Shown here in pieces: positions 20,801-29,244 of a stretch of DNA of 64,000 bases. Where the stretch lies: positions 175,001 to 239,000 of the forward strand of contig NC_090148.1 of NCBI RefSeq assembly GCF_017916325.1, in the 5' to 3' direction. Each line of letters begins with the position of its first letter. The stretch's first letter is position 1. The notes below the pieces were generated by a model. It was given only the letters and a program-made list of their open reading frames with translations. It was not told where the DNA came from and did not search any database. This DNA comes from Leishmania martiniquensis. Lineage: Eukaryota; Euglenozoa; Kinetoplastea; Trypanosomatida; Trypanosomatidae. Made by a program: the position numbers and the translations under genes.

Positions 20801-23446
20801 AGTGGTGACGAGAGCGGGGCGGTGACGCTGGGCCTTACAGCAACGTCCTCACCGCAGGAGCAACGGATGTCGCCATCGCCGGTGCTCGCGACGTCTCTCG
20901 TGTCTGGCGGGAGCGCGAAAGACCCGCGGCACGGCCTGGTTGGCAGCGGTGCGGCGGGCAGCGAGCACCAACCGCAGGTAGGTGTACGTCTAATGGAGGG
21001 TGACCGTCTGCTGGATGACTACTCTCCTCGGCAGAGCGTTGTTTCCGGTGCTACCTCAGGTGCAGGTGATGCAGCGTTCCCTCCTTGGGCACTGCAGATC
21101 GCGGCCACGCTGCAGCGGGAACGACAACTGCACACGCAACAGTTGAACGCGCTGCAGCTCCAGACGGAGCGTCTAGCCGAGCGCAACACAGCACTCTCCG
21201 CCGCTTTTGTGCGTCTGCAAGCCCATGTAGCGGCGCTGGGGCAGCAGGGGCTCGCCTTGGCAATGGACGCCGAGTCCATGAACAGCACCACAGCCGAGTT
21301 GGATGAGTCATCACGGTATTCGCCGCTGGAGCGTCGCCAGTCTCTGCATGCGCACCAGTCTTCCCAGAATTCATCGCCGCATTACAAGGCGGCCGCGGCA
21401 TTGTTCGAAAAGCTCAGTCGCGGACAGTACCACAAACCCAAGTACGTGCACCGATCTACCGACGTTCTCGTGAAGGCGATGGACGAGGTGGTGCGCCTCG
21501 CTCAGCGCCGCCGTGGCCACAGCGGCGATCGCGACACATTGGGTGGCACCCTTCTCATGCCCCACTCCGTCGCAGGCCACGGATGGACCGGCAGCGTTGG
21601 AGATCCGGGTGGCAGCGCTGACACGGCTCCGTCCTGCACACGGCCTCCTCACATCGACGAAACAGCCCTGCCGCCATCGCCGCCTGTGGTGCTGCCGCTA
21701 GAGGCTCCATTATCGGCTGAAGAGGCGGCAGGCACCGCGAGAGAGCAGGGCGACTCCGCCGCCGTCAATGGCGCCGTGCTCGAACTTCCACTCACCTCTC
21801 TTCCGGGCGTGTGCTCCATGGCGGAGGTGGAGTTGCGCAACCTGGCGGAGCGCCACGCAGAGGCGACGTCGCTTTGGGCGCGTCTGCAGAGCATGCAGTC
21901 TCAACCGCGTGCCGCTGGCGCCGCTTCTCATTGTGCCGAACAGCACGCGACGCCCGTAGATTCCGCCGTGGACGCGACGGCTGACAATGCCAAGAGTGTG
22001 GAGGGGGGGCTGCCGCTGCACAGCTCCGTCACAGGCGCCATGGCCGACTCGACTGCAGCTGGAGCAACGCCTGCGCTTCTCACCCGGCTCATGACGGCGC
22101 GCATTTTGCAGGCTGTGTGCTGGGTGGAGTGTGCGCAGACCGTTCTGCACGAGCTGACGGACGCCGAGGGGCGGGACAGCGTCTTCCTCGCCGGATGCGT
22201 ACACAGCGCTCTCATATCACCGCACACAGCGGCTGCTGAACGGTGCGGCGGTGGCGCTTCCGCTGAAGAGCGGGGGCAGGGCCCCCTGGAGGTGCTTGGC
22301 TACGAGTCTACCCATGAACAGTCGATGGTGCTCGCGAGGGTCAGTCGCATGAGCAAGTCGGCCACACTCGAGGTTTCCAATACGTCGCGTGTTCGTGAAG
22401 GACTGCGGCAACAACAGTGCCAGGGACAGGGCGAGGAGGACATCAATGGCCCCGCGACCTTTGTTGACAGCGACTTTCGTCTACACCGCCTGCCAGGCGC
22501 GCTGCGCTGGTCGCTGACGACTTTAAGACTCCTCTTTGCCTTTCTAGCAGACGCGGAGGCTCATCTGCTCACGCGTGCCAGCCACGGCGACGGCAGCGAT
22601 GCGCGTAGGACGGATGCCAAGGAGGCGCGTGGGGCAGGAAAGCACAACGCCGGCGCTACTCCCAGCAACGATGACGACGCTGCGACTACCCGGGCTGCGT
22701 CAGCGGTCGGTGTGGCGATGACCCACTGGGCGATGTTTCTGCTGAATCTTCAAGCCGACCTCATGGCCGTGTACCACGCAGCACGACTCTACCACGCCTG
22801 GCGCTGGGGGCCATCTGCCCTTTCTGCCACTGCCGCTGCTCCATCGTCGTCGCACAGGGCTGATGGCGCAGCTCTCGACTCTGGGGGCACGGCGCACGGT
22901 GGTGGAGCTGGTGTGAGTGCTCATGGCAAAGCTATCGTGGGCGCGCGCGGGTCGCCCTCCCTCGCCCCCCTCGCTACCTCCCTCAGCTCCAAAGGCAAGC
23001 TGCTGCTGCTGTACATACAATGGCGTTTCTCGGGCCTTGCCACTAAGTCTACCGACCGCGCCGTCGCGCCGGCGGGTGGTACGAACGCTCTGCCAGTGCC
23101 GGCCAGTGCGACCTCCTCATCACTCTCAACCGCTGGCCTGCCAACCCTCTTCACGCCTGAGGAGGACAACGACACGGCTGCTTCCACAGCGACGTTGACG
23201 CCGTGCAGCGCTGCGGAGTGCTCTCGCGTGCTGGGTGACACCCTGGTGCAGACAGAGCAGCTGCTGCGCCGTGTGCGACTCCTGCTTTCGTACACCCACG
23301 CTATTCGCGCGCGCGCCTTGACGGCGCTCGGGGAGAGTCGGGACAAGGCAGTGACGCAGGCAATCGCGTCCTTTGCCTCGACAGCCGCCCCCAGCCCAGA
23401 CGCCCGTGTACCGACGGAGCAGGAGAGGGCTTTCCTGCGTAGTTGA
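17885..23446 (+). CDS. Giant beta-propeller and coiled-coil protein
   Basis: The protein has 1853 residues. Residues 1-340 are disordered Ser/Ala/Gly/Pro-rich sequence with an Ala run at about 167-185. From about 345 to 750 there are WD40-like blades: WTAVGDDPLAALRL, WCGLSRGHVAVVN, KVWTAGREKGVHIWDPQ, IFAVAGDACVRVFEPSG and VWVGLARGSALMN. A basic, Ser-rich insert lies in the propeller near 410-450. Coiled-coil segments follow (about 855-895 and 1065-1125), then long Ala-rich helical regions to the C-terminus. Such blades usually mediate protein contacts. The pattern of mostly imperfect blades without strict GH...WD repeats recalls propellers found beside inositol 5-phosphatases, but no phosphatase domain is present. 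Function is unknown. Confidence 0.8.
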   Translation: MDPLERKRPAPDSDSDAASTAAEYSSSSAPHMGSSGHTGDAQQVPGLRLIDCKSGGGWALGPSYAYLPPHEEQVRTKVNAYQLSTGEQQSSSARPQSSSSGRHLNTGAVAGAGGEGTPPGEVAPSLMYISPSQDLLEDDDNTFVDHGSTTAAPNAHRNVSAAGLSAGAAAAVAAAAAAAAVSASSIKKSTSKPRQPNAAQVGATPPYATTPAGASPTGAAAPANGKGAAINSAGGDRMRGGLLISPSLSPMPGGAVVISALSPAHSSAMAGGGPSGSPTPPPPLQRVSAGLGAHMCNGTNAPRRANGAGASANMGGGSAEASSGAGSLPQYSRMSSNETPPGVVYRATVPSSIRAMAMDPVEPVVWTAVGDDPLAALRLSGRELTHLKSVKDIEQVHCMAVVRIAEERATTFKSASTSPRTGGTTPKATKTGKRKKSGRSSSGVRKSKLRAGSSGVGVGGHVLLSRTLGYSVGAEEDAGNYATSDTDEDFGNDATAGGSPLGHDRQGISFSNYLWCGLSRGHVAVVNMSSLEYQLIHNAHNQTINRIWYWEACNKVWTAGREKGVHIWDPQRRVVLKRRNIAAILTDATYAESTDKIFAVAGDACVRVFEPSGENVNVPKGQENRIRMKSDASVIQYHRNSRLVWVGLARGSALMNTSTLNVECTLPYTFSAILFKGNHAIIAGQESPNGEGRLMVLDVANPKQPAVLAYSKFAGALPLGLHMVPRTRFAVAAQDDPKKGSMIAVFVCDGTVALTHATASGVAPSQRTEWVPRGAATTSANAASPPVQTAQAPDQPVSNSAIAAMPTQSVVSGGNAYSVATAAMVDRAMLHRGAVVKTAPDYRTDRKLAVEADRSSLVEAIAPDAQDIKNALKHLVKTTDEVRQSLVQQRSAEATLADFSQLLRGRQQWLLEQGSLTDLPALPSAVADRIDRDYATIEGKTIATSIEQLQQLYSAALARQQELLHSRGGHAGSGDESGAVTLGLTATSSPQEQRMSPSPVLATSLVSGGSAKDPRHGLVGSGAAGSEHQPQVGVRLMEGDRLLDDYSPRQSVVSGATSGAGDAAFPPWALQIAATLQRERQLHTQQLNALQLQTERLAERNTALSAAFVRLQAHVAALGQQGLALAMDAESMNSTTAELDESSRYSPLERRQSLHAHQSSQNSSPHYKAAAALFEKLSRGQYHKPKYVHRSTDVLVKAMDEVVRLAQRRRGHSGDRDTLGGTLLMPHSVAGHGWTGSVGDPGGSADTAPSCTRPPHIDETALPPSPPVVLPLEAPLSAEEAAGTAREQGDSAAVNGAVLELPLTSLPGVCSMAEVELRNLAERHAEATSLWARLQSMQSQPRAAGAASHCAEQHATPVDSAVDATADNAKSVEGGLPLHSSVTGAMADSTAAGATPALLTRLMTARILQAVCWVECAQTVLHELTDAEGRDSVFLAGCVHSALISPHTAAAERCGGGASAEERGQGPLEVLGYESTHEQSMVLARVSRMSKSATLEVSNTSRVREGLRQQQCQGQGEEDINGPATFVDSDFRLHRLPGALRWSLTTLRLLFAFLADAEAHLLTRASHGDGSDARRTDAKEARGAGKHNAGATPSNDDDAATTRAASAVGVAMTHWAMFLLNLQADLMAVYHAARLYHAWRWGPSALSATAAAPSSSHRADGAALDSGGTAHGGGAGVSAHGKAIVGARGSPSLAPLATSLSSKGKLLLLYIQWRFSGLATKSTDRAVAPAGGTNALPVPASATSSSLSTAGLPTLFTPEEDNDTAASTATLTPCSAAECSRVLGDTLVQTEQLLRRVRLLLSYTHAIRARALTALGESRDKAVTQAIASFASTAAPSPDARVPTEQERAFLRS

Positions 23447-24457
23447 GGAGGCGAACTGGGGATGAGGTCGGGGCGAAGAGTAGCGGGCACTGACGAGGGT
23501 GCTGCGTGAGCCTCTCACGCCGCAGATACGTGCGTGTGCCCGTCAGCTGCGTCTTCCCTTGTCGGCTTTCCGTACACTTGTGCGTAGGCGGGTGCCTTTC
23601 CCGGCGTCTCCCGCTTTCTCTGTCGCGTCTCTCTCTTTGTGTGTGTCTGTGTGTGGATTGGCGCCCTCTTTACGCTCTTCTTCTTTTTTGCTCAGCCCCC
23701 CCCGCACCGTTTTCTCTTAATCTCCTGTACAGCGTTAACCAATCGTGTCGTCATCGTCGTCGTCCTCTCTTTCCCCTTTGTGTGTATGTGCTGTCTTGAA
23801 GTCCCCGCACGTTGGCGTCTTTGCGCGTGTATGACTGTGCATGTGTGTGTCTTATGCTTGTGTGCGCGTGTGTATCAGGTAGGGCTTCTCCTGCCTCGTC
23901 TATCGACACCACGGCCCGCATACCCACCCACACGACGGGCTGTCTACCTCCATATGGGGAGATGGGCCGTTTTCTAACCCTTCCCCCTCCAGCGCTCACC
24001 GCCTGGCACGCCATAGGGTCGACGCATCTTTGGCCACTGCACAAGGACATGGGAGCAGGCGCCAGGCCACCTCTCTCTCTCCCTCCACTACGAGGTGCGC
24101 GCGCTTCCGTTCGCCTTCCCCAGCCTCTCCCCGGGCACATTTAGGCCCCGCGGCCCTTCCCCTCCAGCGCACTGCCATCTCTCCGCCTTCTCTCTTCTTG
24201 TTTATGACACACTCTGCCGATTTGCTGCTTCGCATCACTGATTCCTCCCCTCCCCCCTTCCTTCAACGCGTAGCCTCCGCTCCGTGGTGGTGGTCACTGT
24301 CCGCCTGGCGAGTGATCGTCGGTGCGTGCGTGTGTGTGCGTGTGTTTTCCCGGATGCGAAGACAGACGCACGCCTGCATGTTTGCGTGAGTGCCGCCGGC
24401 AACATCAACAATAACAACAAAAAGGGGCGGCATCTTGTGCCACTCGGCGTTACCACG
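23447..24457. other. Intergenic region, no gene seen
   Basis: It contains C/T-rich tracts, TG runs and an AACAACAA stretch just before the next gene. Confidence 0.6.
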
Positions 24458-25432
24458 ATGGACGTGATTCACCTGCTCTCCCTAGTCGTGGACCTCCGTG
24501 ATTACCCGGGATACGCGACATGCGTGCGGGCCACCGAGTATCCTGGGCTAGCCCTGTGCGAGTACAGCGCGACCGTTGGTATGCGCTACACGGTGCCACT
24601 GGGCTACGCGGCGTCGGTGGCCTACTTTTACCTGTACCACCGCCCGCGCCTCTCGTTCGCTGACCGCTCGCTGGCAAAGCTACACCACTACTTCTACCCA
24701 AGCGCTGGCTACAGCACGCCACTTGGCATCGCTGGCGGAGTTCTGTACAACGCACTCGAGTGTCTCCAAGGGCTGACACCGGCGTCTCTGGAGGCCACCG
24801 CCGCGCGGGAAAAGGCTGCTGCTGTCATGGCTGCCGAGCAGTACAGTCAGCGCCACCGCGCAGCGAAGAAGCGCCTGAGGGCAGAACAGTCGTTTGCCTC
24901 CAGGGCACTTGTCTGGCTGCGGCTGCGCGAAGACCCGGTGCAGGCAGCGCTCGTACGCATGGGACTCGGGGAGGCCGGCATAGCATGGGAGACTCTGCTG
25001 GTGCCGCAGGGGTATCTCTGGACGCAACTGCACTCCGTCGTGCACGATCCGGCCCGGTACCGTGGCTACAGGGCCCCTGCCACGTCCAGCCCTGCGGCCC
25101 CCACGTCGGCGGCGAGCCTCGGCCGATCTCGCGGCGCCTCGGCAGCGCCGTGCTCCTCGCCCCCTGATCTCACGTCGTCCACGCGGGCGTACTTTACGAA
25201 GCCGCAAGTGGACGCGGTGGTGAGCCGGGTAGGGACGCTGCGTACCTCGCCCGAGGATGACCGCTGGATGCGCTCGGCTGGACGCTTCGGAACTTACGGC
25301 ATTTTTGGGATGCTGCTCACGTGGAACAGCGGTGGTGCCCTGTTTCGTGCGCTAATGGGACTTGGCCTTGGCGTGACGATTGGCGGTCTTGTGTCGGCGA
25401 CGCGGCTGGATGAACTGTTCACTCACCTGTGA
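24458..25432 (+). CDS. Membrane protein, family unknown
   Basis: The protein has 324 residues. The frame extends upstream to 24284, but that part is Cys/Arg-rich low-complexity sequence, and 24458 is the first ATG of the conserved-looking region (MDVIHLLSLVVDLRDYPGY). There is a hydrophobic segment near residues 45-62 (PLGYAASVAYFYLYH), a weaker one near 90-105, a basic helical middle (RHRAAKKRLRAEQ), a Ser/Ala-rich linker and a Gly-rich hydrophobic C-terminus (about 280-317). The C-terminal GLGLGVTIGGL stretch looks like a membrane helix. It may be an organelle membrane protein; no family was recognised. Confidence 0.7.
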   Translation: MDVIHLLSLVVDLRDYPGYATCVRATEYPGLALCEYSATVGMRYTVPLGYAASVAYFYLYHRPRLSFADRSLAKLHHYFYPSAGYSTPLGIAGGVLYNALECLQGLTPASLEATAAREKAAAVMAAEQYSQRHRAAKKRLRAEQSFASRALVWLRLREDPVQAALVRMGLGEAGIAWETLLVPQGYLWTQLHSVVHDPARYRGYRAPATSSPAAPTSAASLGRSRGASAAPCSSPPDLTSSTRAYFTKPQVDAVVSRVGTLRTSPEDDRWMRSAGRFGTYGIFGMLLTWNSGGALFRALMGLGLGVTIGGLVSATRLDELFTHL

Positions 25433-26177
25433 CGCGAGTGTTGGGTGCGACGCTGGGTGGGTGGGTGAGTGGCGGCGCTCTTCCTTTGTTTTTTTTTTGC
25501 TCCCCTCGCGCGCGCGGCGCTGACGCGGCTAGGTGAGGCAGTGACAGGCGGCATCAACAACGGTGATCTTTGTCTAACTCGAGGCTGGCCGTCTCTTCGG
25601 TGTGCGTGTGTGTCTGTATGCGACTACATCGGGATTGTCACCCAGCGCCAGAGTCAGCAGAGGCCAGAAGGCCAAACTAAGCAACAACCGGAACGACGTC
25701 AGCCCAGGGGAGTTCAACGTGCTTGCAGCTGCGCGTTCTGAGAAGGGAGGGAGGGAGGGAGGGGGGCGAAGGGGCTGCGGAGCCGAGCATCCTCTCTCTC
25801 TGCTCTGAAGACGGCGCGCAATGGAGTCCTTCGGTGCCTTGGGGCTTTCGGCCTTGTGTGGGTGTGAGGCCATGCGCGCACGGTTGGAGGAAGGGGAGGG
25901 GAGGCAGCTGCATCTCCGCCTTTCATGCAGCCGCACCGGCGCACTTGAACTGCGTCAGGCGAGGCTGCGCGAGCCGCGTCGCCGGGTGCACGCCTTTTCC
26001 CGGCGGCTGAGCGCTGCGATGCACTCTGAGGCAGTGCGGCTTCATTCTCCTCTTCCCCTGCCGCCTAGCCTATCCCGTCTGCACACCCGGGCTCACGCAC
26101 ACACGGGCTCAGTTCCAGGTGCCGTGCTCCTAGCCAAACGCGGCTTGCGGCTTGCTCTCCCCCTTTTTCGCCGCACC
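25433..26177. other. Intergenic region with a G-quadruplex-type motif
   Basis: A perfect (GGGA)n run lies at 25745-25766 on the plus strand. A C/T tract at 26040-26066 with AG at 26067-26068 probably provides the acceptor for the uniporter gene. No separate gene seen. Confidence 0.6.
26040..26068 (+). promoter_or_regulatory. Candidate spliced-leader acceptor of the uniporter gene
   Basis: The pyrimidine tract TTCATTCTCCTCTTCCCCTG, then CCGCCTAG, places AG at 26067-26068. It argues against the in-frame ATGs upstream (26020 and earlier) and for the start at 26178. Confidence 0.5.
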
Positions 26178-27113
26178 ATGAAGCGCCTCACGCGCACTGG
26201 CGGAGCCGTGTGCAGCGCACGGCGTCACTCTTTCTTCCCACTGTGGACCACGCCTGCCTCTCTGCGGTGCCACGGCACTACTGCTGCTGATGCTGCAGCA
26301 ACGGCAAAGCTGACCTCTCCTGGCGCTCCACTCGACCACGTCTTCAAGCTCGTCCCCTCATGCAGTGCGGCCTCGTCATCATCCGCGCGGCGCTCAGCCG
26401 TCGTTCTTCACACCTCCTACGCCCCGCCCCTTCCATCTGACGAAGAGGCGGCGCATGACGTGTGCTGCGGCAGTGACACGGGCGCAGGAGAGGGGTCTAC
26501 GAAGACTACCCACCTCACGGCGACGCCATCGTACGCTGTGAAGGACGTCGCTGCATTCGAGCAGCTCATTGAGGAGGCGCTGCGCCTGTCTCAGGTGACG
26601 CTGGAGGCGACCGTGACCGCGTCCGCGGCACCGACATCTCAGGTAGGTGCTCACCAAGCCCCCACCACGCTGCTTTCGGACCACACAACTCGCGAGCTGC
26701 AAGTCCTCCTTGCCGAGGCCGAGCGCGCCCTCGCCCCCTTGACGGCGCGCAAGAAGATCGACTCAGCTGTCTATGGCGTGTACCTGCCGCTGCTCAGGTA
26801 TGGCGCCTTCGCGTGTCTCGCAGTGCAGCTCGTCGTATACTTGAGGTGGATCTTCGTCGTGTTCGATTGGGACTGGGCCGAGCCCACCACATACTTCCTC
26901 TCCTACACGGGTGTCTTCTGCAGTTTGGTGTACCACTACTACCGCTGCGGCGAGGACGGGTTTACCTGGAAGCACATCTTCGACCATCTCGCGAACCGGA
27001 AGGCAGAGCGGATGTACGCGAAGGAGCAGCTGGACGTGATCGGCATGACGCAGCTGCAGCGGCGCATTACCTTGATCAAGGAGGAGCTGGCCCGCGTGTC
27101 TCTCTCAAGGTGA
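26178..27113 (+). CDS. Mitochondrial calcium uniporter (MCU) family pore subunit
   Basis: The protein has 311 residues and begins MKRLTRTGGAVCSARRHSFF, a basic Ser/Arg presequence typical of mitochondrial import. After a helical region (about 125-200) come a membrane helix (about 208-229), the selectivity-filter motif WDWAEPTTYF (231-240) and a second membrane helix (about 239-255). The matrix helices follow (HIFDHLANRKAERMYAKEQ and a final coiled segment), matching MCU order. D232 and E235, the Ca-coordinating acids of the WDxxEP signature, are present. The usual WD(I/V)(M/V)EP(V)TYF is altered to W-A and T. Trypanosomes have several MCU paralogues (MCU, MCUb, MCUc, MCUd); the altered motif suggests an auxiliary type, but which one cannot be told by eye. 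Confidence 0.88.
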   Translation: MKRLTRTGGAVCSARRHSFFPLWTTPASLRCHGTTAADAAATAKLTSPGAPLDHVFKLVPSCSAASSSSARRSAVVLHTSYAPPLPSDEEAAHDVCCGSDTGAGEGSTKTTHLTATPSYAVKDVAAFEQLIEEALRLSQVTLEATVTASAAPTSQVGAHQAPTTLLSDHTTRELQVLLAEAERALAPLTARKKIDSAVYGVYLPLLRYGAFACLAVQLVVYLRWIFVVFDWDWAEPTTYFLSYTGVFCSLVYHYYRCGEDGFTWKHIFDHLANRKAERMYAKEQLDVIGMTQLQRRITLIKEELARVSLSR

Positions 27114-28410
27114 AGGCCAACAGAGAAAGCGCGAAACACAATCGTGCATGGGAAAGCAGTGCGAGGCAGGCGCCTGTAGGTTGGAGTGCGGGGGGAGAGA
27201 GGGCGGGGGACGAAAGAGCGATACAGATGCTGACGCGGGCCGCTTCCTCGCCTGTGCTCGTTTTGCGCGTTGCTTAATAGGTGGCCCACTCCTCACAAAC
27301 ATGCACGCAATCCTCTGACTCTTAAGGTTGCTGTTTCCCTAGAGTACACCTCGTGCGTACCTAGTGCGCCGTTGGGGGGAGCAGCACGCGTGGGCCTTGC
27401 GACCCCCATCCCCCTCATACCGAGGGGTGTGCGTCAGGGGGGCCCGCGCATCCTTTTCCCGGTGACTCGCTCTCGTTCTCTAACTTTCTGCCTGCCAACC
27501 TCCCCCAACGCGCCTCTGATTGCCCATCATACCAAATTATTCGCGTGTGTGTCGGCACACTGGCTGCTTGTGCTGCAGTGCCGCCTTCGGTCCTCTGCTT
27601 GCCAGTGTTGTGCTGTATGTCTCCCCTCCCTCCCCCCAACACACACACACACACACATCGCCAGCTAAAGATGCAGCATTACGGCGCTGCTCATGTCTGG
27701 GGCGTCTGTGCCACTGCTCATGGAAGTGCGCTCTATCGCTACGTGTGGTTCTCTGTCTCCCTGTGTGGGTGTGAGCAGGGCCGATGGCAAGAGGGGAGTG
27801 GGGCCGGAGGGGGGGACGGAAGCGGCGACATGAGTCTCTCTGTGTGTGTGTGTATGTACCAGTGACGCTTCTCGTGTGATGCCCAACAGGGGTCTTACGC
27901 TCTCTTCAGCGATGGTTCTCGAAGGTGGCAGAGAAAGTGCTCAGACGACGATGTGCGCGTTTGTGCGTATGACGGTGACTCTTCCCTTTCTTGGGTAAAC
28001 GCAGTGGTCTAACCCTGCGTGTCTCCAGTGGACCAGCGAAGGCCACCGTTGTTGCGGCCCCGTTCCATGGCCGCCCTTCGTCCCCCCTCCCCTCCTCCCT
28101 CTCTCCCCTCCTTCCTCTCTCCCCTCCTTCCTCTCTCCCCTCCTTTGTCCTACGCATCTGTGCTTCGCTGCCACCCCCCCTGCTGCTTTTCTCTTTCTGT
28201 TGTGCCTGTGCTTACCCCGTTAGGCTCCACCACCTCCTGCCCATCATACACTCCCGAGCCCCCCTTTCCTGCCGCTGCGGTTCCAGCGCTCACCTACACA
28301 CACCTGCGGACGCACACGTTTCGTCCACGCACCCGTGCTAACGCGCGCGCACACACACACACACATGCATAGACGCCTTCTATGGTAACATCGAGCAATT
28401 CTCCTCCAAG
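27114..28410. other. Intergenic region with triplicated polypyrimidine unit
   Basis: No gene seen. It has a CA microsatellite near 27640-27658, GT runs near 27840-27853, C/T-rich stretches and a 16-bp tandem repeat (28099-28146) upstream of the next gene. Confidence 0.6.
28099..28146 (+). repeat. Three tandem copies of a 16-bp polypyrimidine unit
   Basis: CTCTCTCCCCTCCTTC occurs at 28099, 28115 and 28131; the third copy differs only at its last base. The array forms a 48-nt pure C/T tract and could act as a strong acceptor element. Confidence 0.75.
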
Positions 28411-29244
28411 ATGGCCTCCGCCTCGACTGCTGATGTGAAAGACGCGGGCACTGCGGTTCGGGACGGTACCGCTGAGGCGCGGTGGGCAAAGCTCGACGAA
28501 GTGCACCAGATGCTCTCGAGCCATCCAGATGCCAAGGAGCGCTTCACGAAGTTCACGGTCCTCCGCTCTGTCGTGGGCGAGGCGAAGCCCGTCTTCAGTG
28601 ATGCGGCGCTGACACGGTTAAAGGTGTCCTGTGAGGAGCAGGCCTCAGCGATGACAGGGGAGTGCGACGATTTCGACCCGGTCTCGATGCACGTTGTGGT
28701 GTACTTCAACTACACGCAGTTTATGGAGGAGATGGAGGAGCTTGTGGTGCAGGCGCGACTGCTGAGGAGCATCGGGATGGAGGGGTCAGGGCTGCGGTTC
28801 CAGCGCCGAGAGCGAAACATGAGCGCCTCAGGCGATGAACCGCGCGCTGGTAGGAGCGGCTACAACGGGAAGCTCTCCATCACGGCACCGATGCACGAGC
28901 CGAAGTACTGCCCTGCGACTCTCATTCCCATTGGTACGCTGCGGCTGCGTCGGGTCTCGAAGGCGTCGGGGACCGGTAAGCTTGCGGAGGTGGTGGCCAA
29001 GATCGAGCGTTTGTGCGTGGTCACGAGCGTGCGCTGCTTTGATGTGGCTAGGATTCTCATGGCGGCTGCTGAAGGGATCGCCCGGGATGCTTTCCATGTC
29101 CGCTGGGCCATCATACACGCGCATCTGAACGCCCAAGACTTGTTCACCAAGGCCGGCTACGCGCCAAGGCAGGGGCAGGCGCCCGTGGAGTTGCCCACTC
29201 CGCATATTCTTCTGGTTAAGTGCTTGACGGATGCCTCCTTGTAA
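28411..29244 (+). CDS. GNAT-fold acetyltransferase-like protein with altered acetyl-CoA motif
   Basis: The protein has 277 residues. The C-terminal third follows the GNAT order: PIGTLRLR (about 173-180, strand beta-4), AKIERLCVV (197-204, strand beta-4/5), then VRCFDVARILMAAAEGIAR where the Q/R-x-x-G-x-G/A loop and following helix should be. IIHAHLNAQDLFTKAGYAP (234-252) corresponds to strand beta-6 and the NxxAxxFYxxxGF region, and HILLVKCL is the last strand. The spacing resembles the YjcF/ElaA-type branch. The loop lacks the conserved glycines, so acetyl-CoA binding may be altered or lost. The N-terminal half is helical and carries an insert (about 130-155) of charged residues. The substrate is unknown. 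The start is the first ATG after the tract. Confidence 0.6.
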   Translation: MASASTADVKDAGTAVRDGTAEARWAKLDEVHQMLSSHPDAKERFTKFTVLRSVVGEAKPVFSDAALTRLKVSCEEQASAMTGECDDFDPVSMHVVVYFNYTQFMEEMEELVVQARLLRSIGMEGSGLRFQRRERNMSASGDEPRAGRSGYNGKLSITAPMHEPKYCPATLIPIGTLRLRRVSKASGTGKLAEVVAKIERLCVVTSVRCFDVARILMAAAEGIARDAFHVRWAIIHAHLNAQDLFTKAGYAPRQGQAPVELPTPHILLVKCLTDASL

